NCBI GenBank assembly: GCA_046712825.1
Contig: JBKKCR010000116.1
Coordinates: 1 to 22,896 of the forward strand
Length of the DNA stretch: 22,896 bases
Direction of reading: 5' to 3'
Origin: DATFGK01 sp046712825
Lineage (GTDB): Bacteria > Actinomycetota > AC-67
This document shows positions 12,688 to 19,691 of this stretch, in pieces. Under the pieces are notes generated by a model that saw nothing but the letters and a program-made list of their open reading frames with translations, did no database searches and was not told the DNA's origin. Every line of letters starts with the position of its first letter. Position 1 is the stretch's first letter. Position numbers and translations under genes: made by a program.

Positions 12688-14319
12688 CTACCGCTTCCGC
12701 AGCAGGTCCACGATCAGCCCGAAGACCAGCCCGGCCCCCACCGACACGCCCGCGACCGGCAGCCAGGTCGGCACGCCGTCCGCGGTACTCGCGATCGCGG
12801 CGCCTCCGATGGTCGCCGTCGCGCCGAAGGACAACGCGAGCCGGCGCCCCGCCGACCGGATCGAGTCTTCGAGACGCTCCGTCCCCCGAAACTGAACCTG
12901 CAAACGCCCACCCTTCGCAGCACCCATGAGGTTCTCGAGCGCCAGGAAGATCCGGCCCATGCGGGCCTGGACCTTCGACATCTCGTAAAGCATCTTGCCG
13001 GGGGCTACCCGGGCACGAACCTTTCCCAGGATGTGGCGGACCATGTACTGCCCGGCGACCGCGAAGGGGTCGAGCGTCGGGTCGAGCTCCGCCGCGGCGA
13101 GCTGCATCTGCGCGAGCGCTTTCGCGGTCAGAGCCATGGACGCCGGCAGCCGGACGTCGTGCTTTAGCGCGACGGCGGTCAGCTCGGTGAGCAGCGGTCC
13201 GAGCTCGATCTCCTTCAGCGAGAGGTTGCGGTGCTTCTCCATGATCTTGCCGAGATCGGCGACGAACGCCTCGTTGATCCCTGAGCTGCCCGTGTCGTCG
13301 TCCTGCTCGGCGAGCGCCAGGATCGCTTCGGCGGCGAACTGCTGATCCTCCTGCCACAGCGCCATCACGAGCATGAGCAAGGAGTCACGCAGCCCGGCGT
13401 CGAGCTCGCCGACCATCCCGAAGTCGATGAAGTAGATCTTGTCGTCGCGCCAGATCATGTTCCCCGGGTGCGGGTCGGCGTGGAAGAAGCCTTCGCTGAG
13501 GACCTGGCGGTAGTACGACTCGAGGAGCTGGCGCGCCGCCTCCCGGCGCTCGGTTCCCTCCGGTGCGCTGCGCAGACCGACGCCGTCGATGTCTTCCATC
13601 ACCAGCAGGCGAGGCGTGGTGAACACGTCGTAGACCTTCGGCACTTCCAGCCTTGAGAACGGCTCGAGGATCTGGCTCATGCGCGCGATGTTCGACGCTT
13701 CTCCGCGGAAGTCGAGCTCGCGCCGGAGGCCTTCGGAGAGGTGCTCGACGATCGCCGGGACGTCGATCATCCGGCGGAATTGGCTGCGGTGCTCGGTCGC
13801 CTCGGAGAAGACTTTCAAGAGCTCGAGGTCGGTGGTGATCTCTTCTTCCGCGCGTGGACGCTGAACCTTGACGACCACCCGTTCGCCGTCCTCGAGCACC
13901 GCGCGATGTACCTGCGCGATGGTCCCGGCAGCGAGCGGATTGGGATCGATCGAAGCGAACGCGTCCTCCCACGGAACCCGCAGCTCTTCCTCGATGACGC
14001 CGACGACCTCCTCCTCGGTAAGCGGCGTCACGTTCTGCTGCAAGGTGGCGAGCTCCTGGATGAACGCCGGCGGCAGAAGGTCGGGCCGCGTCGACAAGAT
14101 CTGTCCGAGCTTGGAGAAGGTCGGCCCCAGCTCCTGCAGCGCGTCGCGGAACTTCCGCGCTCGTTCGTGCACGGCTTCGACGTTGCCCGACGCCTCGGCC
14201 TCCTTGCCGAAGAAGTCGCTGAGGCCGTTCCGCGCCATGACGGTCGCGATCCGGCTCGCACGGCGGATCAGCGTGCCCGGTACCTGCTCGTGTTCGAGGG
14301 GATCGGAGGTCTGGACCAT
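12688..14319 (-). CDS. ABC1/UbiB (ADCK) atypical kinase-like protein, membrane-anchored
   Basis: A 543-residue member of the UbiB/ABC1/ADCK family. Family hallmarks in order: KxGQ (Lys70-Gln73, KLGQILSTRPDLLP), the Ala-rich loop AAGTIAQVH (130-138), Lys151 in VVVKVQRP, ELDFRGEASN (201-210), catalytic HADPHPGN (280-287) and DFG (299-301). Two hydrophobic helices at the C-terminus (about 490-540), ending DLLRKR, anchor it to the membrane. Relatives support quinone or isoprenoid-lipid metabolism as ATPases rather than classical kinases. ATG 14319 overlaps the stop of the universal stress protein gene as TGATG, so translation is coupled. The open frame extends upstream but would overlap that gene. 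Confidence 0.9.
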   Translation of the reverse strand: MVQTSDPLEHEQVPGTLIRRASRIATVMARNGLSDFFGKEAEASGNVEAVHERARKFRDALQELGPTFSKLGQILSTRPDLLPPAFIQELATLQQNVTPLTEEEVVGVIEEELRVPWEDAFASIDPNPLAAGTIAQVHRAVLEDGERVVVKVQRPRAEEEITTDLELLKVFSEATEHRSQFRRMIDVPAIVEHLSEGLRRELDFRGEASNIARMSQILEPFSRLEVPKVYDVFTTPRLLVMEDIDGVGLRSAPEGTERREAARQLLESYYRQVLSEGFFHADPHPGNMIWRDDKIYFIDFGMVGELDAGLRDSLLMLVMALWQEDQQFAAEAILALAEQDDDTGSSGINEAFVADLGKIMEKHRNLSLKEIELGPLLTELTAVALKHDVRLPASMALTAKALAQMQLAAAELDPTLDPFAVAGQYMVRHILGKVRARVAPGKMLYEMSKVQARMGRIFLALENLMGAAKGGRLQVQFRGTERLEDSIRSAGRRLALSFGATATIGGAAIASTADGVPTWLPVAGVSVGAGLVFGLIVDLLRKR

Positions 14320-14720
14320 CAGCGCTTGGACCGCCTCTTCCAGGTGTCGTCGCGCGTGTCGACGATGATCACCGTGCACGGCGCGTTGTGTGACACCCGG
14401 TTGGGGATGTTGGACATCAGGAATTGCTTGCGCTCGCTCATCCCGTAGTTGCCAAGCACGATCGCGTCGATGTCGGCTTCTTCGGCGTAGGCGCAGATCG
14501 CCTCGTCGGGCCGCTCATGGGCGAGGATCACGAGTTGAGCCTTGGCGCGATCGGCTTGCTCGCGCACGGGCTTGGGCGCTTCGCCACCGTCCCCGCGGAT
14601 GTGGACGAGTGACAGCACGGCGCCGAACTTCTCTGCGAGCGAGGCCGCGAAGGAGACGGCTCGGTATGCTCGCTCGCTTCCGTCGGTCGTAGCCATGATC
14701 TTCTTCAGCATGGCGACCAT
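14319..14720 (-). CDS. Universal stress protein (UspA) family
   Basis: A single-domain Usp of about 133 residues. The start is LKKIMATTDGSERAYRAV, where Asp of TTDGS contacts the adenine in ATP-binding relatives, followed by SLAEKFGAVLSLVHI and DAIVLGNYGMSERK. The glycine loop is G-x2-G-x9 followed by Ser-Asn rather than Gly-Ser/Thr, so ATP binding may be altered. The C-terminus APCTVIIVD is typical, with a short basic tail. ATG 14720 or ATG 14711 could start it; neither has a Shine-Dalgarno. It precedes and is coupled by TGATG to the UbiB-like gene, a pairing that suggests a shared stress or lipid role (inference). Confidence 0.85.
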   Translation of the reverse strand: MVAMLKKIMATTDGSERAYRAVSFAASLAEKFGAVLSLVHIRGDGGEAPKPVREQADRAKAQLVILAHERPDEAICAYAEEADIDAIVLGNYGMSERKQFLMSNIPNRVSHNAPCTVIIVDTRDDTWKRRSKR

Positions 14721-14766
14721 ATGACCAGAGGCCGTCGCGAGGAACAAGGGGGTCTGCACGACGCCA

Positions 14767-14789
14767 CCCGGGAGGCTGCCTCCACCGGG
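14767..14789 (-). other. GC-rich hairpin between ABC exporter and stress-protein genes
   Basis: CCCGG...CCGGG encloses GAGG...CCTC with a 2-nt bulge and a 3-nt loop, about nine base pairs in all. No T-run follows on the minus strand. It could be a weak terminator or an mRNA-processing stem after the exporter gene; it does not prove separate transcription units. Confidence 0.35.
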
Positions 14790-14790
14790 G

Positions 14791-16605
14791 TCACGCAAGC
14801 ACCTCGGCCAGGGGCTCGCCGCCGAACTGCTCCCGGTACAGGCGTGCGTAGAGGCCGCCCCTCGCGAGCAGGTCCGCGTGGCGTCCCCGCTCGATGATCC
14901 TTCCCGCGTCGACCACCAAGATCTGATCGGCCGCCAGGATCGTCGACAAGCGGTGCGCGATGACGATCGCCGTACGGCCTTCCAGGAGGCGCGCGACGGC
15001 GTCCTGGATCAGACGCTCCGACCGCGTGTCGAGCGCGGACGTCGCCTCGTCGAGCACCAGCACCCGCGGATCCTTCAAGATCGCGCGGGCGATCGACACG
15101 CGCTGCTTCTCCCCTCCGGACAAGCGGTACCCGCGCTCCCCGACCACCGTGTCGTACCGCTCGGGCAGCGCGTCGACGAAGTCGTGGATCTGAGCCGCTT
15201 TGGCGGCGGAGATCATCTCGTCCTCGCTCGCTTCCGGTCGCGCGTACAGAAGATTCTCTCGGAGCGTCGCGTGGAACAGGAAAGTGTCCTGCGCTACGAC
15301 GCCGACCGCGTTCGCGACCGAGGTGAGCGTGAGATCTCGCAGGTCGATCGCGTCGAGCGTGATCACCCCGCCGTCGGGGTCGTACAGTCGGGACACGAGC
15401 GCAGCGATCGTCGACTTTCCCGCACCCGACGGCCCGACGAGCGCGGTCATCGTTCCCGGGGCGACCTCGAACGAGACGTCCTGCAAGACCGGAAGATCGG
15501 CTCGGTACGCGAACGACACTTCCTCGAATGCGAACCGTCCGATCGGCGCCTGGTGCTCCAGGGCGTTGGTACGCTCGACGACGTCGGGCTCCAGGTCCAG
15601 GTACTCGAAGATCCGCTCGAAGAGCGCGAGCGCCGACTGCACTTCGATGTGCACGGTCAAGATCTGGTTGATCGGCATGAACAGGCGGCCTTGGAGCGCC
15701 GTGAATGCGATCACGTCGCCGATCGAGAGCGTGCCGCCGATGACCTGATGGCCTCCGGCGAGCCAGACGACGGCGGGCGCCGCCGCCCAGAAGGTTTGGA
15801 TCGTCATGAAGAACCAGCGGCCGACCATGGACTCGCGGATCTGCACCTGCCGCAGATCGTCCGAGACCCCGGCGAACCGATCGATCTCGTACGCGTCGCG
15901 TCCGAAGGTCTTGATGAGCTGAGCGCCTGAGACGCCCAGCGTCTCGGTGACGATGCCGGACAGGGTGGCGACGCGGCGCTGTCGCCGCTTCGCGAGCTCA
16001 CGGCGGATCTTGCCCACGCGTCTTGTCGGGACGATGAAAAGAGGCAGGATCGCCAGAGAAACCATCGTGAGCTTCCAGTCGAGCGCGATCATCACGGCCA
16101 GGGTCGTTCCGACGGTGAGCACGTTGGATAGGACCTGCGAAACGGTGCTTGTGACGACGCCCTCGATGCCCGACACGTCGCTCGACAAGCGGCTAACGAG
16201 CTCGCCGGCTTTCGCGTGCGTGAAGAAGCGCATGCCCTGACGTCGGAGCGTCCCGTACAGCTGCGTCCGCAGGTCGAAGACGATGCTCTGACCGATCGTG
16301 GTGTTGAGGAAGGTCAATCCGACACCGACCAGCCCGCCGGAGACCGACACGACGATCATCGCGACGACGAGCCAGTTCAGAAGGGTCGTGTCGCCGGGGA
16401 TGATCGCCTTGTCGATGATCGAGCGCGTCAAGAGCGGAGGGAACACACCGAGGACGGCCGACGTGGCGATCGCGCCGAGGACCACCATCCCCTTGCGCCA
16501 GTGCGGCTTGAACGTACGAGCGACACGCAGCAGCATGTCGCGCGTGACCGGCTGCGTCGGCTTGTCGTCGGGGTCGGGTCCGAGCCGCATGAAGCGATGA
16601 GCCAT
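14791..16605 (-). CDS. ABC exporter (fused membrane and ATPase domains, MsbA/MDR type)
   Basis: A 604-residue half-transporter that would work as a homodimer at the membrane. An N-terminal six-helix domain occupies about residues 35-330, including the coupling-helix region LVSRLSSDVSGIEG. The ATPase domain follows, with Walker A GPSGAGKST (Lys397), the Q-loop VVAQDTFLF, signature LSGGEKQR, Walker B VLVLDEATSALD and the H-loop IAHRLST; all catalytic residues are intact. The substrate is unknown; drugs or lipids are usual. ATG 16605 overlaps the stop of the TetR gene as TGATG, with AGAGGGG upstream, so regulator and pump are translationally coupled. The open frame continues 14 codons upstream inside tetR and is not needed. 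Confidence 0.92.
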   Translation of the reverse strand: MAHRFMRLGPDPDDKPTQPVTRDMLLRVARTFKPHWRKGMVVLGAIATSAVLGVFPPLLTRSIIDKAIIPGDTTLLNWLVVAMIVVSVSGGLVGVGLTFLNTTIGQSIVFDLRTQLYGTLRRQGMRFFTHAKAGELVSRLSSDVSGIEGVVTSTVSQVLSNVLTVGTTLAVMIALDWKLTMVSLAILPLFIVPTRRVGKIRRELAKRRQRRVATLSGIVTETLGVSGAQLIKTFGRDAYEIDRFAGVSDDLRQVQIRESMVGRWFFMTIQTFWAAAPAVVWLAGGHQVIGGTLSIGDVIAFTALQGRLFMPINQILTVHIEVQSALALFERIFEYLDLEPDVVERTNALEHQAPIGRFAFEEVSFAYRADLPVLQDVSFEVAPGTMTALVGPSGAGKSTIAALVSRLYDPDGGVITLDAIDLRDLTLTSVANAVGVVAQDTFLFHATLRENLLYARPEASEDEMISAAKAAQIHDFVDALPERYDTVVGERGYRLSGGEKQRVSIARAILKDPRVLVLDEATSALDTRSERLIQDAVARLLEGRTAIVIAHRLSTILAADQILVVDAGRIIERGRHADLLARGGLYARLYREQFGGEPLAEVLA

Positions 16606-17192
16606 CAGCGCACCCCTCTTTCCGCCGCGGCGAATCCTCTCGCCCACTCACGCGCGAATCGATCGGCGTCGCCTTCGAACGAGCGAGGGAGGCCGTAAAC
16701 GCGTTCGAAGAAGGCTCGGTAGAAGAGCCCGCCGATGAAGGACCACGCGAGTGACTCCGGGTCCCCCTTGAGTCGGCCGGCCTCTATCTCTGCGGCGAAA
16801 TAGTCGCGCACCGCCTCGAGCCCCCGGCGCGGGAACTCGACCCCCGGACGGTCGGCGGATGTCGCGCGGGCACCTCGCATGAGAACGGCCGGGAGGCGCA
16901 GGTCCAAGAACCGGACGACGCCGAGGGCGGCTTCTTCCAGAAGCTCCGAGACCGGGCGCACCCCGACCTCCTCACGCAGCTGAGTGAAGATCGCGCCGGG
17001 GGTGCCGCCGGCGCGAGCGCAGGCGAAGAGCAGCTTCTCCTTGGAGGGGAAGTAGTTGTAGAGCGTGCCCTGGGAAACGCCGAGGCGGTCCGCGATGGCG
17101 GGGATCGTCGTTCCTTCGTAACCACGCTCCCGGAAGACGTCCAAGGTTGCCTCGAGGATCGCTTCCTTGCTTGCCGCCCGGGGTCTCGCCAT
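16605..17192 (-). CDS. TetR-family transcriptional regulator of the adjacent ABC exporter
   Basis: A 195-residue repressor. The N-terminal helix-turn-helix is standard: SKEAILEATLDVFRERGYEGTTIPAIADRLGVSQGTLYNYFPSKEKLL. A ligand-binding helical domain follows, ending in FAREWARGF. ATG 17192 is chosen over ATG 17222, which lies inside the operator. TAACCT ends 7 nt before 17192 and no Shine-Dalgarno is present, so the mRNA is probably leaderless. The stop overlaps the exporter start. The operator in its own promoter predicts autoregulation and control of the pump, relieved by a pump substrate (inference from the family). Confidence 0.92.
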   Translation of the reverse strand: MARPRAASKEAILEATLDVFRERGYEGTTIPAIADRLGVSQGTLYNYFPSKEKLLFACARAGGTPGAIFTQLREEVGVRPVSELLEEAALGVVRFLDLRLPAVLMRGARATSADRPGVEFPRRGLEAVRDYFAAEIEAGRLKGDPESLAWSFIGGLFYRAFFERVYGLPRSFEGDADRFAREWARGFAAAERGVR

Positions 17193-17199
17193 GAGCGAA

Positions 17200-17229
17200 A
17201 GGTTAAATGAGAGCTCGTTCATTTATCAA
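17200..17229 (-). promoter_or_regulatory. Promoter of tetR-exporter operon (leaderless)
   Basis: On the minus strand TTGATA (17229-17224) and TAACCT (17205-17200) are 18 nt apart. TAACCT ends 7 nt before ATG 17192, the position expected of a leaderless transcript. This is the best-formed promoter in the window. Confidence 0.65.
17205..17224. promoter_or_regulatory. Probable TetR operator
   Basis: AAATGA (17205-17210) and TCATTT (17219-17224) form a perfect inverted repeat around an 8-nt spacer containing GAGCTC. It coincides almost exactly with the spacer between -35 and -10 of the tetR promoter. Bound repressor would exclude RNA polymerase. Symmetry and size suit a TetR dimer. Confidence 0.65.
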
Positions 17230-17256
17230 AACCCGGTCGGGATGATGCCGAGTTCC

Positions 17257-17285
17257 TTGACCTGCGCATTCAGCAGGGAGACACT
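17257..17285 (+). promoter_or_regulatory. Candidate promoter of the first tandem membrane-protein gene
   Basis: TTGACC (17257-17262) and GACACT (17280-17285) are 17 nt apart. The -35 is good and the -10 matches only three of six bases. A start near 17292 would leave about 26 nt of leader with AGGAGG at 17306-17312. Confidence 0.4.
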
Positions 17286-17317
17286 GCGTCCCGACCGACG
17301 AGGCTAGGAGGCCTGCG

Positions 17318-17791
17318 ATGGATCAACCGCCTGGAGGGGGACCGCCCACATCACCGGGCGCTGGGGGCCCCGACTGGGGAGACATGAAGGGCAAGCTCAC
17401 TGCGGCGAAGGGCCCCGAACGTCTGATCCTGATCGGGGGACTGCTCTTCTTCATCACCTCGTTCCTGCCGTGGTACGGCTTCAGCGGGAGCGTCGCAGGG
17501 ATCGATTTCTCCTCCAACATCAAGGGCTGGAGCGCCGGCGGACTCGCGGTGATCGCGATCCTCTTAGGCCTCGCGGCCACGCTTCTGGTGCTCGCCAGCA
17601 CCGTCGGGATGCAGATGCCTGTACAGGCAACCGGGCCGCTTCTGCTGGGCTTGTGCGGCGGCGCATTCGTGTTCGTGCTGCTGCGATTCATCACCGAGAC
17701 GAGCTTGACGAAGTACGGGCTCTATCTCGCGATCGTCTTCACCGCCGTGATGACATACGGCGCCTGGCAACGCTACAAGGCTTCACAGTAG
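17318..17791 (+). CDS. Four-helix membrane protein, tandem paralog 1
   Basis: Unrecognised 157-residue integral membrane protein. A cytosolic-looking Pro/Gly-rich N-terminus (MDQPPGGGPPTSPGAGGPDW) is followed by four predicted membrane helices at about 35-53, 72-93, 105-123 and 133-150. The first carries FLPWY, which is shared with the next gene. ATG 17318 has AGGAGG 5 nt upstream. With the downstream gene it forms a duplicated pair: both start MDQP, contain GGPDW, then a GPxRxLxI helix start, FLPWY and four helices. The function is unknown. A stable hairpin lies between the two genes. Confidence 0.75.
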   Translation: MDQPPGGGPPTSPGAGGPDWGDMKGKLTAAKGPERLILIGGLLFFITSFLPWYGFSGSVAGIDFSSNIKGWSAGGLAVIAILLGLAATLLVLASTVGMQMPVQATGPLLLGLCGGAFVFVLLRFITETSLTKYGLYLAIVFTAVMTYGAWQRYKASQ

Positions 17792-17810
17792 CCAACGGGA
17801 GTGAGTAGCA

Positions 17811-17836
17811 CCGGCCGGGCGGAGACGCCCGGCCGG
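17811..17836 (+). terminator. Intergenic hairpin between tandem membrane-protein genes
   Basis: A perfect 11-bp stem (CCGGCCGGGCG with its complement) closes the loop GAGA, and only TT follows. It is very stable. It may act as a partial terminator or attenuator after the first paralog, or as an RNA-stabilising stem. The GTG start at 17801 for the second gene would be translated across it, which argues for ATG 17849. Confidence 0.5.
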
Positions 17837-17848
17837 TTAGCACTCGAG

Positions 17849-18385
17849 ATGGACCAACCGACGCCCGAACCGACGCCCGAACCGACGCCCGTCGAACCGG
17901 ACCCGTCCGGCGGCGGGCCCGACTGGGACGCGATCCGCGAACGATTCAGAACCCTCCGCGGGCCCGACCGGATCCTCATGATCGCCAGCGTGGCGTACGT
18001 CGTCGCCACATTTCTCCCTTGGTACGAGGCATCGATAGGCCCGGCCGTGAGCGTGAGCGACGGCGCGTGGAACGTCGGAGCGCTCGGCATAATGGCGGCG
18101 CTGTTCGGGCTCGGCACGGCGGTGGTGACGGTTCTCACCACCCTCGGCATTTGGCGAATCGGCCGGGAAAGCTCGGCACTCGTCGCGATACTGCTCGCTC
18201 CGGCGACCCTCTTCTTCACATTCCTGCGTTCGGTGATCGACCCGCCGGGAGCGACCGTCACGCGGTTCACGCTCGGCTTCGTGAAGGTGAGCCGTGGATC
18301 CGGGTTGTGGGTCGCGCTCGTGCTGGCGATCGTGATGACGGTAGGCGCCGTCCAGAAGTTCCGCGACGCGGCGGCGCTGCGCTAG
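17849..18385 (+). CDS. Four-helix membrane protein, tandem paralog 2
   Basis: Unrecognised 178-residue membrane protein, paralogous to the gene at 17318. ATG 17849 is chosen because it makes the MDQP start of both proteins coincide. GTG 17801 is an alternative but lies before the hairpin. The N-terminus is a TPEP repeat followed by GGGPDWDAIRERF. Helices lie at about 41-58, 75-98, 108-127 and 152-168, and FLPWY ends the first. A predicted extracytoplasmic loop of about 25 residues (DPPGATVTRFTLGF) before the last helix is longer than in paralog 1. No clear Shine-Dalgarno. It ends 5 nt from the convergent proteasome-activator gene. Confidence 0.72.
   Translation: MDQPTPEPTPEPTPVEPDPSGGGPDWDAIRERFRTLRGPDRILMIASVAYVVATFLPWYEASIGPAVSVSDGAWNVGALGIMAALFGLGTAVVTVLTTLGIWRIGRESSALVAILLAPATLFFTFLRSVIDPPGATVTRFTLGFVKVSRGSGLWVALVLAIVMTVGAVQKFRDAAALR
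17858..17893 (+). repeat. 12-bp tandem repeat encoding Thr-Pro-Glu-Pro
   Basis: CCGACGCCCGAA occurs twice in tandem (17858-17881) and a third copy matches for 10 bases before diverging. In frame it encodes the PTPE repeat at the N-terminus of the second membrane paralog. Repeat number could vary between strains by slippage without breaking the frame. Confidence 0.8.
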
Positions 18386-18390
18386 CGGCC

Positions 18391-18909
18391 TTAGAGGTAC
18401 TGGCCGGGGGGACCTTCCTGGCTCTCGCCCGGAGCGGTTCCCATACCGGGGGGCAACCCACGGCGCCGCATCTCCATCAACTGGGCCTGCGCCGCCATCT
18501 GCTGCGTTGCGATCGCCGCCTGGATGCCCTGGAACAAACCCTCCAGCCACCCGAGGAGCTGTGCCTGCGCGATGCGGATCTCGGAGTCGCTCGGAACGCC
18601 CGTGGCGGGGAGCGGCAACGCGATCCGCTCGAGCTCGTCGGCCAGCGCGCCGGAAAGGCCGGTCTTGAGCTCGGCGATCACCTTCGCGTGGATATCGCGC
18701 AGATGCTCGCGGGCGTTCTCGTCGAGCGGCTGCCGGCGCACCTCCTCGAGGAGTTCGCGGATCATGACCGCGATCCTCAAGAGCTTGGCCGGCTGCTCGA
18801 TGGTGCCTTGGCCGTCGGTTCCGTCCGGAGCTCCGTCGGGGGCGATGGAGCCTTCCGGGACGGTCAGCATCGGCTCGGGGCGTGCGGCAGGAGACTCTTC
18901 AGGGGACAT
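18391..18909 (-). CDS. bpa: Bacterial proteasome activator (Bpa family, DUF2587)
   Basis: ATP-independent activator of the actinobacterial 20S proteasome, 172 residues (about the size of M. tuberculosis Rv3780). The signature is the extreme C-terminus GQYL, which in this family docks into the proteasome alpha-ring like an HbYX motif. The helical core runs at about residues 40-150: PAKLLRIAVMIRELLEEVRR, NAREHLRDIHAKVIAELKTGLS, and AQAQLLGWLEGLFQGIQAAIATQQMAAQAQL. Ends are disordered and Pro/Gly-rich. Proteasome genes must lie elsewhere. ATG 18909 has no Shine-Dalgarno, but TAGAAT ends 7 nt upstream, so a leaderless mRNA is likely. Confidence 0.92.
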   Translation of the reverse strand: MSPEESPAARPEPMLTVPEGSIAPDGAPDGTDGQGTIEQPAKLLRIAVMIRELLEEVRRQPLDENAREHLRDIHAKVIAELKTGLSGALADELERIALPLPATGVPSDSEIRIAQAQLLGWLEGLFQGIQAAIATQQMAAQAQLMEMRRRGLPPGMGTAPGESQEGPPGQYL

Positions 18910-18916
18910 GAGCCGG

Positions 18917-18922
18917 ATTCTA
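18917..18922 (-). promoter_or_regulatory. -10 element of the proteasome-activator gene (leaderless geometry)
   Basis: TAGAAT on the minus strand matches five of six -10 bases and ends 7 nt before ATG 18909. No Shine-Dalgarno lies in those 7 nt. No clear -35 was seen. Confidence 0.55.
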
Positions 18923-19034
18923 GCGGGGGCGAAGGGGACGCTGCAGAGCGAACCGGGCATGGGTCATCCGAAATAGCCCGACAGGACCATGGCCTCGCTC
19001 GTTAGGCACTCCGATGGACATGGAGGTGAGGCCT

Positions 19035-19691
19035 GTGAGAGGTATCCGACGCCGGAACCGAGGCCCGACGCGCCGTACGCGTATCGGAGCCTTGCTTGCT
19101 GTGGTTGCGATCGTGGCGTTCGCACAGATCTCTGCGTCGGCTGAGCTGAAGCTGCCAGAGCTTCCGCTTCCGACGTCGGCTCCCCTATTGGACGATCCGC
19201 TGAACCTGGAGGACCTGCTGAATATCGACGGGCTGTTGGAGGGCGAGCTGCCGGTTTCGACGGACCTCGGCGAGGTCGTCGGCGGCGTCACCGAGGGTGT
19301 ATCGGACGTGCTCGGCGTGACGTCCGATCCTCCCAACGTCCTGGGTGGCAAGCAGAAGCCGGCTCCCGTCAAACAACTCATGCCTCGAGCGCCCCAGACC
19401 GGCTCGTGGTCCACGGACAGGATCCTGCCCCCCAGCGGGCTCACCGGCCCCCCAGCAGCCCTGGTCAGCAGCAGCCGTGTCCCCACCCCGTCGTACGCCG
19501 CAGCGGTAGGCCAAGGATTCGCCCGCGCGGTGCGACGCGCCGCCGATCTTGCCGGCCCCGTGGCTGCGCCGATGCTCCTCGGCCTTTTCGCGGTCGCCCT
19601 CCTCTTCGTAGCGGCACGCGGCCCGGGCCGCTTGATCAAGGTCGAAGAGGAGAGGAAGGCTTTCCGTGAGCAGCGGACCTTCCGACTTTAG
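19035..19691 (+). CDS. Secreted, C-terminally membrane-anchored hypothetical protein
   Basis: Unrecognised 218-residue protein. The GTG at 19035 is preferred to ATG 19014 and ATG 19020 because GGAGGTGAG (19022-19030) is correctly placed only for it. The very basic RGIRRRNRGPTRRTRIG precedes a signal-peptide core with cleavage likely near SAS|AEL. The exported part is acidic and Leu/Pro-rich (LKLPELPLPTSAPLLDDPLNLEDLLNI). A helix near the C-terminus (APMLLGLFAVALLFVAARG) is followed by a charged cytosolic tail. It overlaps the diguanylate cyclase gene by 26 nt, so the two are co-translated; it may be an extracytoplasmic partner of that enzyme (inference). Confidence 0.72.
   Translation: MRGIRRRNRGPTRRTRIGALLAVVAIVAFAQISASAELKLPELPLPTSAPLLDDPLNLEDLLNIDGLLEGELPVSTDLGEVVGGVTEGVSDVLGVTSDPPNVLGGKQKPAPVKQLMPRAPQTGSWSTDRILPPSGLTGPPAALVSSSRVPTPSYAAAVGQGFARAVRRAADLAGPVAAPMLLGLFAVALLFVAARGPGRLIKVEEERKAFREQRTFRL

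Noticed and set aside
17230..17256. ECF-type promoter upstream of tetR (GGAAC and GTT on the minus strand)
   Set aside because: The spacing is 19 nt and the far better TTGATA-N18-TAACCT promoter lies immediately downstream.
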